A stretch of 64,000 nucleotides of DNA from Sweltsa coloradensis (GCA_024449915.1 JAMZAV010001062.1:62001-126000); one strand, 5' to 3'; positions 33,304-46,424 are shown, numbered from the stretch's first letter. Made by a program: numbers and translations. Notes: a model not told the origin generated them from the sequence alone.

Positions 33304-33607
33304 AGGGTCAAGAAAACCATTCTGTGTCATCCTCATTCAAGGGCAATGTCAACGCCAAAAGAAGGATATCAATCTGAACTCTTGTCTGTTTTTTCACCTG
33401 CCTATAGTGAAGTTTATAACAGATATTAACGGAGAACACATTATGAATCTAGGTTGGTTTACAATACTAAAGTTGACTAGGTGGTTGAAATTCGACGCCA
33501 AACCGGAAGAATTATTGTGAATAAGATAATCTATTGAGTCGCGTAGTGTTCAGACAGTTCGCATGTTTTACTAACGCGATCTGGCGCCTGTAAATGAGAA
33601 AGTAGAA

Positions 33608-33736
33608 GTTGTTAGGGGTGGTTATTACATGGCAGAACATACTTCATGGAGTTGTTAGGGGTGGTTATTACATAGCAGAACATACTTCATAGAGTTGTTA
33701 GGGGTGGTTATTACATGGCAGAACATACTTCATGGA
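33608..33736. repeat. 43-bp tandem repeat, three copies
   Basis: GTTGTTAGGGGTGGTTATTA followed by CAT(G/A)GCAGAACATACTTCAT at 33608, 33651 and 33694. Copies 1 and 3 are identical; copy 2 has two G-to-A changes. Confidence 0.95.
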
Positions 33737-34899
33737 GGGAACGGAAAGATTAAACTGTCCTTAGAGGATAAATGTGGCGGTTTTTTGCACTGCGAGTTTT
33801 TTCTGCGCAAAGAAATTTGTCAACACTCTAGAGAATTTCATTTCCTCGTCGGAAGAGGAATTATATTTTCTCTTCTTTACAGCGAACGTCAACGTGAAGG
33901 ATTTCCTGGTGGAAAGTGTCCCGAGGCGGGTTCCAGTGCGTCTTAAACAACGCACGTTACATGAAATAGATTCGACTTGGACGGAGGCGGCAACACGGTA
34001 GGTGCAGGAACTTCCATTAAGCTACGTTTAATAAGTTAAATTAAACTAAACAACGTAAAATACATTTAAAAATATCAATCATTCGACATTTAATTTGTTT
34101 GAACATCACTAGAACATTAATGTAAATATTATTTATGTAGGCATACAGCTGCTGATTCAACATTGATTTGTCATGTACAGTTTTTAATTAGTAGTTAGTA
34201 GAGTTGAATTCAACCAAGTTTAAACGACCTTTTGACACTTCTCGGCGGACATTTCGCATGTGGACCACACAAAAAAATAGATGGCTTAATTGAAAGCCTT
34301 CTTCTTTTCTAATAAACGACATACAAACGATGCTTAATTATCTCCAAGGCAAAAATTATTATTTTAAAAGTTATTTTCTTAGGCTATACACGTTCATTTG
34401 AATTAAACAAAGAAATAAAAACATTCGTAACATCAACAATCAATTTAAACAGTTGGCAACATTGTTAAATTATAAAAGACCAACGAGAGCTCGCTTCAAT
34501 ACCATTCTTGCAACAAAAAAACTACACAGACTGACATCCACAAGAGTTTTTCATTCAGCTGTCACTGGATATGCCTTAGAGTTCTTGCTTCAGGTAGGCC
34601 CTTCATCCTAGAAATATTTTCAACTTCTCTTTCGACATGACTTGATTTTAATGAAGTTGTTAAGAAGCAAGAATCTAAAATACCACTATAATTTAAATAA
34701 CAACGTCACTTATATGACCTAATAATTCAGCTTTCAAAGTACTGACAGTGCTTCAAAATCAGGTGGCCATGGCATGATAGCGTTTTTAGTTTTTCTGCAT
34801 TGCTTGTGTACCATTTTGCTACGCCTACTTCCACCCTGCTGGTGTTGTTGTTTTCTAGTCTTTGAGGTGGGTGATTTGTCGTCATTGTTTGTCAAAAAA
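33737..34899. other. Unannotated stretch
   Basis: Frames on both strands at 33695-34001 mutually overlap and show no domain. The rest is AT-rich with no recognised family. Confidence 0.4.
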
Positions 34900-35003
34900 G
34901 ATTTTATGTAAATCAATCCAGAAATTACACAATCCATCTCAGCGGGGTATCAAACCCCGGCCTGCCGATTGCCAAATGCTACCCTAGTCGAGCGGTTTAC
35001 TGA
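34900..35003 (-). mobile_element. tRNA-derived SINE remnant, family F, copy 2
   Basis: The minus strand has CGACTAGGGTAGCATTTGGC, AATCGGCAGGCCGGGGTTTG, ATACCCCGCTGAGATGG, then TGTAATTTCTGGATTGATTT, parallel to 20575-20686. The B-box (GGGGTTTGATACCCC) is better preserved here than in copy 1. Confidence 0.7.
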
Positions 35004-35232
35004 TAACACCGATGTGTGCTTGTAGATCTAATAGATTTAGAGATTTTTATTTTTCGGATTAATTTTACATAATACAATCACCAGGATTGTTTCCGATTAT
35101 GAATTGATAACGTCGCGTGCGTGTGTGTCGTTCCGACTTTTTACAAGTGTTCCTAATAAAAATATCATCCTAGTCGGTCAATTTCGCTCTTTCGCCACGG
35201 TTATGGCTTGGACTGCTTTAAACTGAATGTCT

Positions 35233-35296
35233 CCCACTGAAACTCGGTTATGTGACGAAGTGGGTGGACTCTAAATAGGGATGTATTTATTTCTTT
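35233..35296. repeat. Hairpin repeat family E, copy 3
   Basis: CCCACTGAAACTCGGTTATG, TGACGAAGTGGGTGGACTCT and AAATA, then an ATTT-rich tail. The outer CCCACT/AGTGGG arm is kept and the inner arm is partly decayed. Confidence 0.6.
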
Positions 35297-35439
35297 AAGA
35301 TGTTTTTAATGTTATAATGGTGATAAACAACAGAAGACAAACTGGGATTCCCCTCCAGCGTAAAGTGTCTCCCACAAGAGAATCCACTCTCACGTCAGAA
35401 CAGACCTTGGGGGATCCCTCACTGAAGGTGACCTTCATG

Positions 35440-35580
35440 ACTTCCGCGCCAAGTCGAAACCCGGCCAAGGCGAGACACCGCGCCAAGGTCGTGACATCCG
35501 CGCCAAGGTCGAGACTCCCGCGCCAAGGTCGAGACACCCGCGCCAAGGTCGGGACACCCGCGCCAAGGTCGAGACACCCT
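35440..35580. repeat. 20-bp CGCGCCAAGGTCGAGACACC minisatellite
   Basis: Five clean head-to-tail units from about 35480 with single substitutions, preceded by two degenerate ones. The array is GC-rich against an AT-rich background. Frames of 111 codons on both strands derive from it. Confidence 0.9.
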
Positions 35581-35694
35581 CTCTGGCCTAGATCAATACA
35601 GACTCTAGTTGAAGAGGTTAGTGCGGTCACGCTGCGTGATCGGCGTCTCTAGTTGTGTAGTCTTACTCTTACTACTCAGTGCGGCGCTCTTCCG

Positions 35695-35800
35695 GCCCAC
35701 GTGGTGTTTGACCTTGGGAACACGTGGGCTGTAACCTTGAGAACGGGCGGAGGTTAACCTTGAGCAAACGTGGGGTTGAACCTTGGACACATACCGTTGC
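35695..35800. repeat. About 25-bp ACCTTG minisatellite
   Basis: Four degenerate units of the form ACGTGGG(G/C)TGTAACCTTGAG, with GACCTTGGGAAC, AACCTTGAGAAC, AACCTTGAGCAA and AACCTTGGACAC at regular spacing. Confidence 0.7.
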
Positions 35801-36765
35801 ACGTGGGTCTTTAAAGCGGGAGAAAATTACATTGATTAAAATTAAATACGAAACTCTGTTCAAGTGTTTACAAAGTTACGAGATTAAAAGAGTTAACCTT
35901 TAAAGAATGCGTACAAAATAAAACAAACTACCATTCTATTCATGTTTTTTACTTTTTCTACAATTTTAAGTAATTCTATCACGCAACCGTATTACATAAC
36001 CTAGCCCTTGGCCCTACAGCTGTAATGTATTAATGAAATGCATGGGGTGAAGCTTTGAACAAACCGAAAGCTCGAAGCGATGCTAATGACGATATTTCAA
36101 TAAAATAATTGGTCTGTAATTTGCTTGAACATCCGTAACATCGCACAAAACACGGGCAGACGCTCATTATTAACAGTGTTGTCTCCGACTTTGCATTCAT
36201 GTTTATTCAGATGAAGTGAATATCGAGTAATTGAAAGTCATGCCGAATGTAAAACGACTTGTATAACTTGACACGTTGGTAGGAGAAGCGTCTCTGGGAG
36301 GCAATGATAACTTGTTTGGTGACAACACTTTAGAGCAAAAGGTATAGGCATCGTGTTATTGATATATGTATTACTATGTTTTAATCCCTATTGCGCGGGT
36401 TGGGGGGCAGATGACTGTCCATTATTGCAAATCAATATCACAACAAACTATTAAACGACAACGATTAAACGCAAAAATAATATGCCACACTCTTCATTAC
36501 CTAGCCATACCCACATACACATGCCAATCTGTGACCACCCATCACACTGGTTGCGCCAGGGTTTAACATCTCATGTTGTTTTTATCATTATTTATACATT
36601 GAACTTAAATACGAACAATCAACTTACAAAATATTAACGTTACGTAAAATGCTGAAGAAAGAAACCTAACCGAAACCCACCATAATAGCAGTAATTCATG
36701 GGATTGGCAGTTTCAAATTAAAACCCAAATTGACTCAGCATAATAAATAAATTAAAATAGCTTAA
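35801..36765. other. Unannotated stretch before the satellite
   Basis: No gene or repeat family recognised. Confidence 0.4.
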
Positions 36766-39700
36766 TCTGATAATTATATAGCACGCACATTATCTAAAAA
36801 CCACCTAGAAAAACCTAGTTACGCAAAGATCGCTATATTTGGTGGAGGTGCCGGGTCCGAGTATAATATTCATTTCTAAACATTAACACTTCATTCCAGT
36901 AAACTATGGATGAACATTGATATCGATGTATGTATTGTATCGAGATATTTCAGGAACAACGTAAAACATTATGACCTGACGGTTGACGCGCCCTTGGACT
37001 AATAACCCAAGAACTAACAGTTGTCTTAGAACTTCTCTGATAATTATATAGCACGCACATTATCTAAAAACCACCTAGAAAAACCTAGTTACGCAAAGAT
37101 CGCTATATTTGGTGGAGGTGCCGGGTCCGAGTATAATATTCATTTCTAAACATCAACACTTCATTCCAGTAAACTATGAAGAACATTGATATCGATGTAT
37201 GTATTGTATGGAGATATTTCAGGAACAACTAAAACATTATGACCTAACGGTTGACGCGCCCTTGAACTAAATAACCCAAGAACTAACAGTTGTCTTAGAA
37301 CTTCTCTGATAATTATATAGCTCGCACATATCTTAAACCACCTAGTAAAACCTAGTTACGCAAAGATCGCTATATTTGGTGGAAGTACCGGGTCCGAGTA
37401 TAATATTCATTTCTAAACATTACCACTTCATTCCAGTAAACTATGAAGAACATTGATATCGATGTATGTATTGTATGGAGATATTTCAGGAACAACTAAA
37501 ACATTATGACCTAACGGTTGACGCGCCCTTGAACTAAATAACCCAAGAACTAACAGTTGTCTTAGAACTTCTCTGATAATTATATAGCTCGCACATATCT
37601 TAAACCACCTAGTAAAACCTAGTTACGCAAAGATCGCTATATTTGGTGGAGGTGCCGGGTCCTAGTATAATATTCATTTCTAAACATTACCACTTCATTC
37701 CAGTAAACTATGAAGAACATTGATATCGATGTATGTATTGTATCGAGATATTTCAGGAACAACTAAAACATTATCACCTGACGGTTGACGCGCCCTTGAA
37801 CTAAATAACCCAAGAACTAACAGTTGTCTTAGAACTTCTCTGATAATTATATAGCACGCACATATCTTAAACCACCTAGTAAAACCTAGTTACGCAAAGA
37901 TCGCTATATTTGGTGGAGGTGCCGGGTCCGAGTATAATATTCATTTCTAAACATTACCACTTCATTCCAGTAAACTATGGATGAACATTGATATCGATGT
38001 ATGTATTGTATCGAGATATTTCAGGAACAACGTAAAACATTATGACCTGACGGTTGACGCGCCCTTGGACTAATAACCCAAGAACTAACAGTTGTCTTAG
38101 AACTTCTCTGATAATTATATAGCACGCACATTATCTAAAAACCACCTAGAAAAACCTAGTTACGCAAAGATCGCTATATTTGGTGGAGGTGCCGGGTCCG
38201 AGTATAATATTCTTTCTAAACATTAACCACTTCATTCCAGTAAACTATGAAGAACATTGATATCGATGTATGTATTGTATGGAGATATTTCAGGAACAAC
38301 TAAAACATTATGACCTGACGGTTGACGCCCCTTGGACTAAATAACCCAAGAACTAACAGTTGTCTTAGAACTTCTCTGATAATTATACAGCACGCACATA
38401 TCTTAAACCACCTAGAAAAACCTAGTTACGCAAAGATCGCTATATTTGGTGGAGGTGCCGGTCCGAGTATAATATTCATTTCTAAACATTAACCACTTCA
38501 TTCCAGTAAACTATGGATGAACATTGATGTTGATGTATGTATTGTATGGAGATATTTCAGGAACAACGTAAAACATTATGACCTGACGGTTGACGCGCCC
38601 TTGAACTAAATAACCCAAGAACTAACAGCTGTCTTAGAACTTCTCTGATAATTATATAGCTCGCACATTATCTAAAACCACCTAGAAAACCTAGTTACGC
38701 AAAGATCGCTATATTTGGTGGAGGTGCCGGGTCCGTAGTATAATATTCATTTCTAAACATTAACACTTCATTCCAGTAAACTATAAAGAACATTGACATC
38801 CATGTATGTACTTGTATGAAGACATTTCAGAAACAACTAAAACATTATGACCTAACGGTTGACGCGCCCTTGAACTAATAACCCAAGAACTAACAGTTGT
38901 GCTTAGAACTTCTCTGATAATTATATAGCTCGCACATTATCTAAAACCACCTAGTAAAACCTAGTTACGCAAAGATCGCTATATTTGGTGGAGGTGCCGG
39001 GTCCAGTATAATATTCATTTCTAAACATCAACACTTCATTCCAGTAAACTATGAAGAACATTGATATCGATGTATGTATTGTATCGAGATATTTCAGAAA
39101 CAACGTAAAACATTATGACCTGACGGTTGACGCGCCCTTGAATTAAATAACCCAAGAACTAACAGTTGTCTTAGAACTTCTCTGATAATTATATAGCACG
39201 CACATTATCTAAAAACCACCTAGTAAAACCTAGTTACGCAAAGATCGCTATATTTGGTGGAGGTGCCGGGTCCGAGTATAATATTCATTTCTAAACATTA
39301 ACACTTCATTCCAGTAAACTATGAAGAACATTGATATCGATGTATGTATTGTATCGAGATATTTCAGGAACAACTAAAACATTATCACCTGACGGTTGAC
39401 GCGCCCTTGGACTAATAACCCAAGAACTAACAGTTGTCTTAGAACTTCTCTGATAATTATATAGCACGCACATATCTTAAACCACCTAGAAAAACCTAGT
39501 TACGCAAAGATCGCTATATTTGGTGGAGGTGCCGGGTCCGAGTATAATATTCCTTTCTAAACATTAACACTTCATTCCAGTAAACTATGGAGAACATTGA
39601 TATCGATGTATGTATTGTATCGAGATATTTCAGGAACAACGTAAAACATTATGACCTGACGGTTGACGCGCCCCTGAACTAAATAACCCAAGAACTAACA

Positions 39701-42700
39701 GTTGTCTTAGAACTTCTCTGATAATTATATAGCACGCACATATCTTAAACCACCTAGAAAAACCTAGTTACGCAAAGATCGCTATATTTGGTGGAGGTGC
39801 CGGGTCCGAGTATAATATTCATTTCTAAACATTACCACTTCATTCCAGTAAACTATGAAGAACATTGATATCGATGTATGTATTGTATCGAGATATTTCA
39901 GGAACAACGTAAAACATTATGACCTGACGGTTGACGCGCCCCTGAACTAAATAACCCAAGAACTAACAGTTCTCTTAGAACTTCTCTGATAATTATATAG
40001 CACGCACATATCTTAAACCACCTAGTAAAACCTAGTTACGCAAAGATCGCTATATTTGGTGGAGGTGCCGGGTCCTAGTATAATATTCATTTCTAAACAT
40101 CACACTTCATTCCAGTAAACTATGGAAGAACATTGATATCGATGTATGTATTGTATCGAGATATTTCAGGAACAACGTAAAACATTATGACCTGACGGTT
40201 GACGCGCCCTTGGACTAATAACCCAAGAACTAACAGTTGTCTTAGAACTTCTCTGAAATTATATAGCCGCACATATCTAAACCACCTAGTAAAACCTAGT
40301 TACGCAAAGATCGCTATATTTGGTGGAGGTGCCGGGTCCCAGTATAATATTCATTTCTAAACATCAACACTTCATTCCAGTAAACTATGAAGAACATTGA
40401 TATCGATGTATGTATTGTATCGAGATATTTCAGGAACAACTAAAACATTATCACCTGACGGTTGACGCGCCCTTGAACTAAATAACCCAAGAACTAACAG
40501 TTCTCTTAGAACTTCTCTGATAATTATATAGCTCGCACATATCTTAAACCACCTAGTAAAACCTAGTTACGCAAAGATCGCTATATTTGGTGGAGGTGCC
40601 GGGTCCGAGTATAATATTCATTTCTAAACATTAACACTTCATTCCAGTTAACTATGAAGAACATTGATATCGATGTATGTATTGTATCGAGATATTTCAG
40701 AAACAACGTAAAACATTATGACCTGACGGTTGACGCGCCCTTGAACTAATAACCCAAGAACTAACAGTTGTCTTAGAACTTCTCTGATAATTATATAGCA
40801 CGCACATTATCTAAAAACCACCTAGTAAAACCTAGTTACGCAAAGATCGCTATATTTGGTGGAGGTGCCGGGTCCGAGTATAATATTCATTTCTAAACAT
40901 TAACACTTCATTCCAGTAAACTATGAAGAACATTGATATGATGTATGTATTGTATGGAGATATTTCAGAACAACTAAAACATTATGACCTAACGGTTGAC
41001 GCGCCCTTGAACTAATACCCAAGAACTAACAGTTGTCTTGAACTTCTCTGATAATTATATAGCTCGCACATTATCTAAAACCACCTAGTAAAACCTAGTT
41101 ACGCAAAGATCGCTATATTTGGTGGAGGTGCCGGGTCCGAGTATAATATTCATTTCTAAACATTACACACTTCATTCCAGTAAACTATGAAGAACATTGA
41201 ATATCGATGTATGTATTGTATCGAGATATTTCAGAACAACGTGAAACATTATGACCTGACGGTTGACGCGCCCTTGAACTAAATAACCCAAGAACTAACA
41301 GTTGTCTTAGAACTTCTCTGATAATTATACAGCACGCACATATCTTAAACCACCTAGAAAAACCTAGTTACGCAAAGAGCGCGAAATATGGTTGGAGGAG
41401 CCGGGTCCCAGTATAATATTCATACCTAAACATAAACACTTCATTCCAGTAAACTACGAAGAACAATGATATCGATGTATGTATTGTATCGAGATATTTC
41501 AGGAACATCGTAAAACATTATCACCTGACGGTTGACGCGCCCTTGGACTAATAACCCAACAACTAACAGTTGTCTTAGAACTTCTCTGATAATTATATAG
41601 CACGCACATATCTTAAACCACCTAGTAAAACCTAGTTACGCAAAGATCGCTATATTTGGTGGAGGTGCCGGGTCCTAGTATAATATTCATTTCTAAACAT
41701 TAACACTTCATTCCAGTAAACTATGAAGAACATTGATATCGATGTATGTATTGTATCGAGATATTTCAGGAACAACGTAAAACATTATGACCTGACGGTT
41801 GACGCGCCCTTGGACTAATAACCCAAGAACTAACAGTTGTCTTAGAACTTCTCTGATAATTTTATAGCACGCACATGATCTAAAAACCACCTAGAAAAAC
41901 CTAGTTACGCAAAGATCGCTATATTTGGTGGAGGTGCCGGGTCCCAGTATAATATTCATTTCTAAACATAAACACTTCATTCCAGTAAACTATGAAGAAC
42001 ATTGATATTAATGTATGTATTGTATCGATATATTTCAGGAACAACGTAAAACATTATGACCTGACGGTTGACGCGCCCTTGAACTAATAACCCAAGAACT
42101 AACAGTAGTCTTAGAACTTCTCTGATAATTATATAGCACGCACATATCTTAAACCACCTAGAAAAACCTAGTTACGCAAAGATCGCTATATTTGGTGGAG
42201 GTGCCGGGTCCGAGTATAATATTCATTTCTAAACATTAACACTTCATTCCAGTAAACTATGAAGAACATTGATATCGATGTATGTATTGTATCGAGATAT
42301 TTCAGGAACAACGTAAAACATTATGACCTGACGGTTGACGCGCCCTTGAACTAAATAACCCAAGAACTAACAGTTGTCTTAGAACTTCTCTGATAATTAT
42401 ATAGCTCGCACATATCTTAAACCACCTAGTAAAACCTAGTTACGCAAAGATCGCTATATTTGGTGGAGGTGCCGGGTCCTAGTATAATATTCATTTCTTA
42501 CCATTAACACTTCATTCCAGTAAACTATGAAGAACATTGATATCGATGTATGTATTGTATCGAGATATTTCAGGAACAACGTAGAACATTATCACCTGAC
42601 GGTTGACGCGCCCTTGGACTAATAACCCAACAACTAACAGTTGTCTTAGAACTTCTCTGATAATTATATAGCTCGCACATATCTTAAACCACCTAGTAAA

Positions 42701-43930
42701 ACCTAGTTACGCAAAGATCGCTATATTTGGTGGAGGTGCCGGGTCCTAGTATAATATTCATTTCTTACCATTAACACTTCATTCCAGTAAACTATGGAGA
42801 ACATTGATTGATGTATGATTGTATCGAGATATTTCAGGAACAACGTAAAACATTATGACCTGACGGTTGACGCGCCCCTGAACTAAATAACCCAAGAACT
42901 AACAGTTCTCTTAGAACTTCTCTGATAATTATATAGCCGCACATATCTAAAAACCACCTAGTAAAACCTAGTTCGCAAGATCGCCTATTGGTGAGTGCGG
43001 TCGAGTATAATTCATTCTAAACTTACCGCTTCATTCATAAACTATGATAATGTATCGTGTATGAATTGTATCGAGATATTCAGGAACAATAAAACATTAT
43101 ACCCTACGTTTGCGACGCGCCCTGAACTAATGACCCAAGACTAACAGTGTTGGTGTTAGACTTCTCTGATAATTACATACCACATTCTTAAACACTAGAA
43201 AAACTGTTACCAATCGCTATTTGTGGAGTTGCGGTCCCAGTAGAATATTCATTCTAAACTTAACTGCTCTTCCAGTAAATATAAGACATGAATCGATTTG
43301 TTTGTATGGAGATATTTCAGGACAACGTAAAAATTATACTACGGTTGACGCGCCTGACAATAACCTAGATTCACAGTTGTTCTTAGAACTTCTCGAAAAT
43401 ATCTAGCTCGCACATATCTTAACCCTGTAAAACCTAGTTACGCAAAGATCGCTATATTTGGTGGAGGTGCCGGGTCCAGTATAATATTCATTTCTAAACA
43501 TTAACACTTATTCCAGTAAACTATGGAGAACATGATGTATGTATGTATCAGATATTTCAGGAACAATATAAACGATTAACCTGACGTCACGCGCCCCTGA
43601 GCTAATACCAAAACTACAGGTTGTCTTAGCAACTCTCTGATATTAGATGCACGACCTATCTAAACCTGAAACACCTAGTTTACGCAAACGCACACTGGAG
43701 TGCGGGTCCGAGTATACTTTTTTCTAAACATAACCACTCATTCCAGTAAACTATGAGAACATTGAATATTTCGATGATGTATTGTATCGAGATTATTTTC
43801 AGAAAACTAAAAATTATGACCTGACGTTGAGCGCCTGAAAAATAACCAAGAATTAACAGTTGTCTTAGAACTTCTCTGATAATTTTATAGCACGCACATG
43901 ATCTAAAAACCACCTAGAAAAACCTAGTTA
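36766..43930 (+). repeat. 268-bp satellite array with an embedded tRNA-Ala-complement motif
   Basis: About 27 head-to-tail monomers, 263-270 bp each. Every monomer runs TCTGATAATTATATAGC, AACCACCTAG, CCTAGTTACGCAAAGATCGC, TATATTTGGTGGAGGTGCC, GGGTCC, AGTATAATATTCATTTC, TTCATTCCAGTAAACTATG, GATATCGATGTATG, TTTCAGGAACAAC, ACCTGACGGTTGACGCGCCC, CAAGAACTAACAG. Motif starts include 36841, 37111, 37378, 37645, 37912, 38182, 38448, 38717, 38987 and so on to 43694. By eye most monomers are above 95% identical. Monomers at about 42960-43440 and 43500-43860 carry very many one-base deletions. No frame persists through the array. Monomer GC is near the local background. Confidence 0.95.
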
Positions 43931-44300
43931 AAGCCTATGCAGGGAATAGAACAGCACCGGCCGGCATTCTGAAAAGATATTTTGGTTCAAAGAAGCGATT
44001 GACAGTCAATAGAGTTAAGTGTCATACCCTCTCTTTGCGCGGCGCTCGTCAGTTGGACCCACCGCATTGCTGTTGCCAGGTTTGCTTTACTGACTGAACT
44101 TCATTTAATATAAATAGAAAATACATGTTTGAACCTTGCAGCCCTGTAAGCAATGAAGGCAAACGCGTGGCGCTTGAGAAGATAAGTCGAACCCTTCTGT
44201 TCTTTTGTGGCATTGTCTAGGTAATAGCTGACCAATATCGAGTCTATTCACGGCTGTTCTTTTCAAAAATCTAGTGCTGTTTCATTCCCTGGATAGACTA
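43931..44300. mobile_element. 370-bp TA-target MITE inserted in the 268-bp satellite
   Basis: The ends are inverted repeats: left AAGCCTATGCAGGGAATAGA then ACAGCAC, right reversed TAGTCTATCCAGGGAATGAA then ACAGCAC. Satellite sequence CCTAGT-TA stops at 43930 and resumes with TA-CGCAAAGATC at 44301, so one TA is duplicated exactly. TA duplication fits Tc1/mariner-type or similar transposition. The CAGGG in the ends also recalls hAT, but no 8-bp duplication is present. No coding sequence. Confidence 0.8.
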
Positions 44301-44396
44301 TACGCAAAGATCGCTATATTTGGTGGAGGTGCCGGGTCCCAGTATAATATTCCTTTCTAAACATTAACACTTTGTTCCAGTGAACTATGGATGAAC
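44301..44396 (+). repeat. Terminal partial monomer of the 268-bp satellite
   Basis: It resumes at TACGCAAAGATCGC, contains the motif at 44320-44338 (TTGGTGGAGGTGCCGGGTC), continues to CCAGTGAACTATGGATGAAC, and is then replaced by unrelated GC-richer sequence. This is the array's right edge. Confidence 0.9.
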
Positions 44397-45862
44397 AAGT
44401 CGCAGCCCACATCGTTGACTCGCTATATTATACGATGTAGAGCGGTGACGTCACGCCAGCCAGCCAGGCTTTACAGTATACTGCGGAGGTGTTGGACGCT
44501 CAGCGGCGCCGGGTGTGAGATGAGACCACCCGACCATGTAATCACGTTTACCAACCACACGCATGGGCCACTCTTTGTAACAAACAACCACCACACTGGC
44601 AAAGTTGCTACTTTGAAATATTTCGAATGTTTACGGTTATTTTCAAGTTGAATATATTATTAAAAGTTTGTTTAACAGTTTCAGACAGAAAGTTTTCAAT
44701 TAAACTATATAAGAGGAAAAACGAATTACAAGTTGTGATGTTGTATTTATTTACAACTTTTTGATTAACAACTATTGTTCGGTTTAAACAACCGAATTCG
44801 GTATTTCAATTTCTATAACTGGATGGGATATAAATAGATAAAATCTTTGGAAACTAACGGCTACGTATTTGGAGTAACAATAGTTTAGTACCTTATAGTA
44901 TCTATCGTGGATAGGTCCAAACTCTCGTCGTTAAGAAGGCTAAGTGGTCTTGCCCTAACGGCCTAACGCGTGACGTACGTAGGAAAGTAAATAAATGGTG
45001 GAATATTCTGCAACGACTGTAGATAATATTAAAGTGTAAAACATAAGTTAGCAGCAGTAACTGTGCATTACATCTCACTCCGCGCGTCGAGTTTCAACAG
45101 CGCTTTAACTTGATTACCCCCCACCCCTCTCGAAATGGGCCACCAGATTCCGGGCGCCCTAATCGCCTCCCCATGATGCGACAAATCAACGCAAACAGCC
45201 CCCCCCCCCAACCAGGCCATGAGTTTTGGCCGAGGTTCAAATGGTTCTCGACGTTGGAACAGTTTTTCACCCCATGTAACAGACAAATCGTTTTATGGAC
45301 GGATGGGTGAGCCCAGGACCGTTCCTTGGAACACGGAGCTAGCAGGCTTTGTCAGCGAACTATGGCCGCCGCTAACAGCGTTGCAACATGACTGTCTTCG
45401 GAACACAGAACTAGCGAACTTTGACAACACCGCACAAAGCATTCAACATGTCCATATTAGAATAGAATTGCCAGCACAGCTGGTCCGAAAAAATGGCAAC
45501 GCTTACACTTACAAGAAAGATTCAATGTCTATATTCGGAACAAATCGCTATCAAATCTTAGTGAATTTTGGCAACACCGTTGAAACATGATGCGTTTGGC
45601 GTTTTCGTTTCTGTTTGAAAACACCCGCTTTTAATAGGGTCACATCGGGAGTACTTGTGTGTACCCTACAGAATGTCATGTTGGAATCACCAGCAACTTG
45701 TAACGTGCAGGGCTATGATTTGTTTGTACGATGTACCTTTCAGAATCAAGTGGCTTAACGGATGAGTTAGTAATATTATGTGTATTGCTAGGGTCCATTC
45801 GTAATAGATACCACTTTTATAATTAGTAGGTTATATTTCAATGTATTATAAATTTACTTGTT
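44397..45862. other. Unannotated stretch with degenerate repeats
   Basis: TATATTATACGATG and GGTGACGTCACGCC at 44427-44456 look promoter-like, but no initiator or frame supports a gene. At 45325-45590 the phrase CGGAACACNGAACTAGC...TTTG.CAACACCG..AA recurs about three times, producing a 123-codon frame with internal similarity. It is interpreted as a degenerate tandem repeat. Confidence 0.4.
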
Positions 45863-46287
45863 CGAACGCTTTTTCCAGTCGCGTTGATGGATGAGCTATA
45901 TGGTTGATTAATAGTTGCCACAAAAGTAGGATTTTTATAAGAAATATTTCTTCTATTGTCCCCAAAATCATAACATATCTGAATTCAGTGATTTCGAACG
46001 TTCTTATAAAGTTTCAACAAGATCGGAGTAGCCGTTTGCCTGAAAGCGGGCCAAAATTACGAAATATCGCATTAAAAATCGAAAAAATCGTACAAGTATA
46101 CGATATTCATGAGAAATCTTTCTTCGATCCCAAAAACTTGATAGATCAAAGTTCAGAGATTTCAAAAGTCTCCTTTAAATTACATCAGGATCGCATAATT
46201 TGCCGTTTGCCCGGTAGAAGCGAACAAACAGAAAAAAACACCCGAGCTATTTTTCTCACGGCAAATGTCTTCGCTTTGCTGAATCAA
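45863..46287 (-). mobile_element. Helitron-like non-autonomous element, subfamily A-related, copy 6 (old)
   Basis: The minus strand starts at 46287 with TTGATTCAGCAAAGCGAAGA, passes TACCGGGCAAACGGCAAATT and CGATATTTCGTAATTTTGG, and ends GCTCATCCATCAACGCGACT, GGAAAAAGCGTT. The terminal hairpin AACGC/GCGTT is retained but the CTAG end is absent. It is diverged throughout. The 138-codon plus frame across it is spurious. Confidence 0.55.
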
Positions 46288-46424
46288 TTATTATCAATTG
46301 AGTGTTGTTCTGCGTTATAAGGCAACACGTTGGCAGCAGAGACCAATCAAGGTTTATTATTATAATATTAGATATGTGTAGCTAGGTAAAGATTAACGTG
46401 CGACAAGAAGAAGATTCGTAAAGT

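Noticed and set aside
36766..43930. Reading the 268-bp array as tandem tRNA or 5S genes
   Set aside because: Only the 16-17 nt complement of a tRNA 3' end is present; no A-box, anticodon arm or 5' acceptor strand accompanies it.
36766..43930. Hammerhead ribozyme (retrozyme) in the 268-bp monomer
   Set aside because: No CTGANGA...GAAA pair was found on either strand of the monomer, unlike known animal retrozymes.
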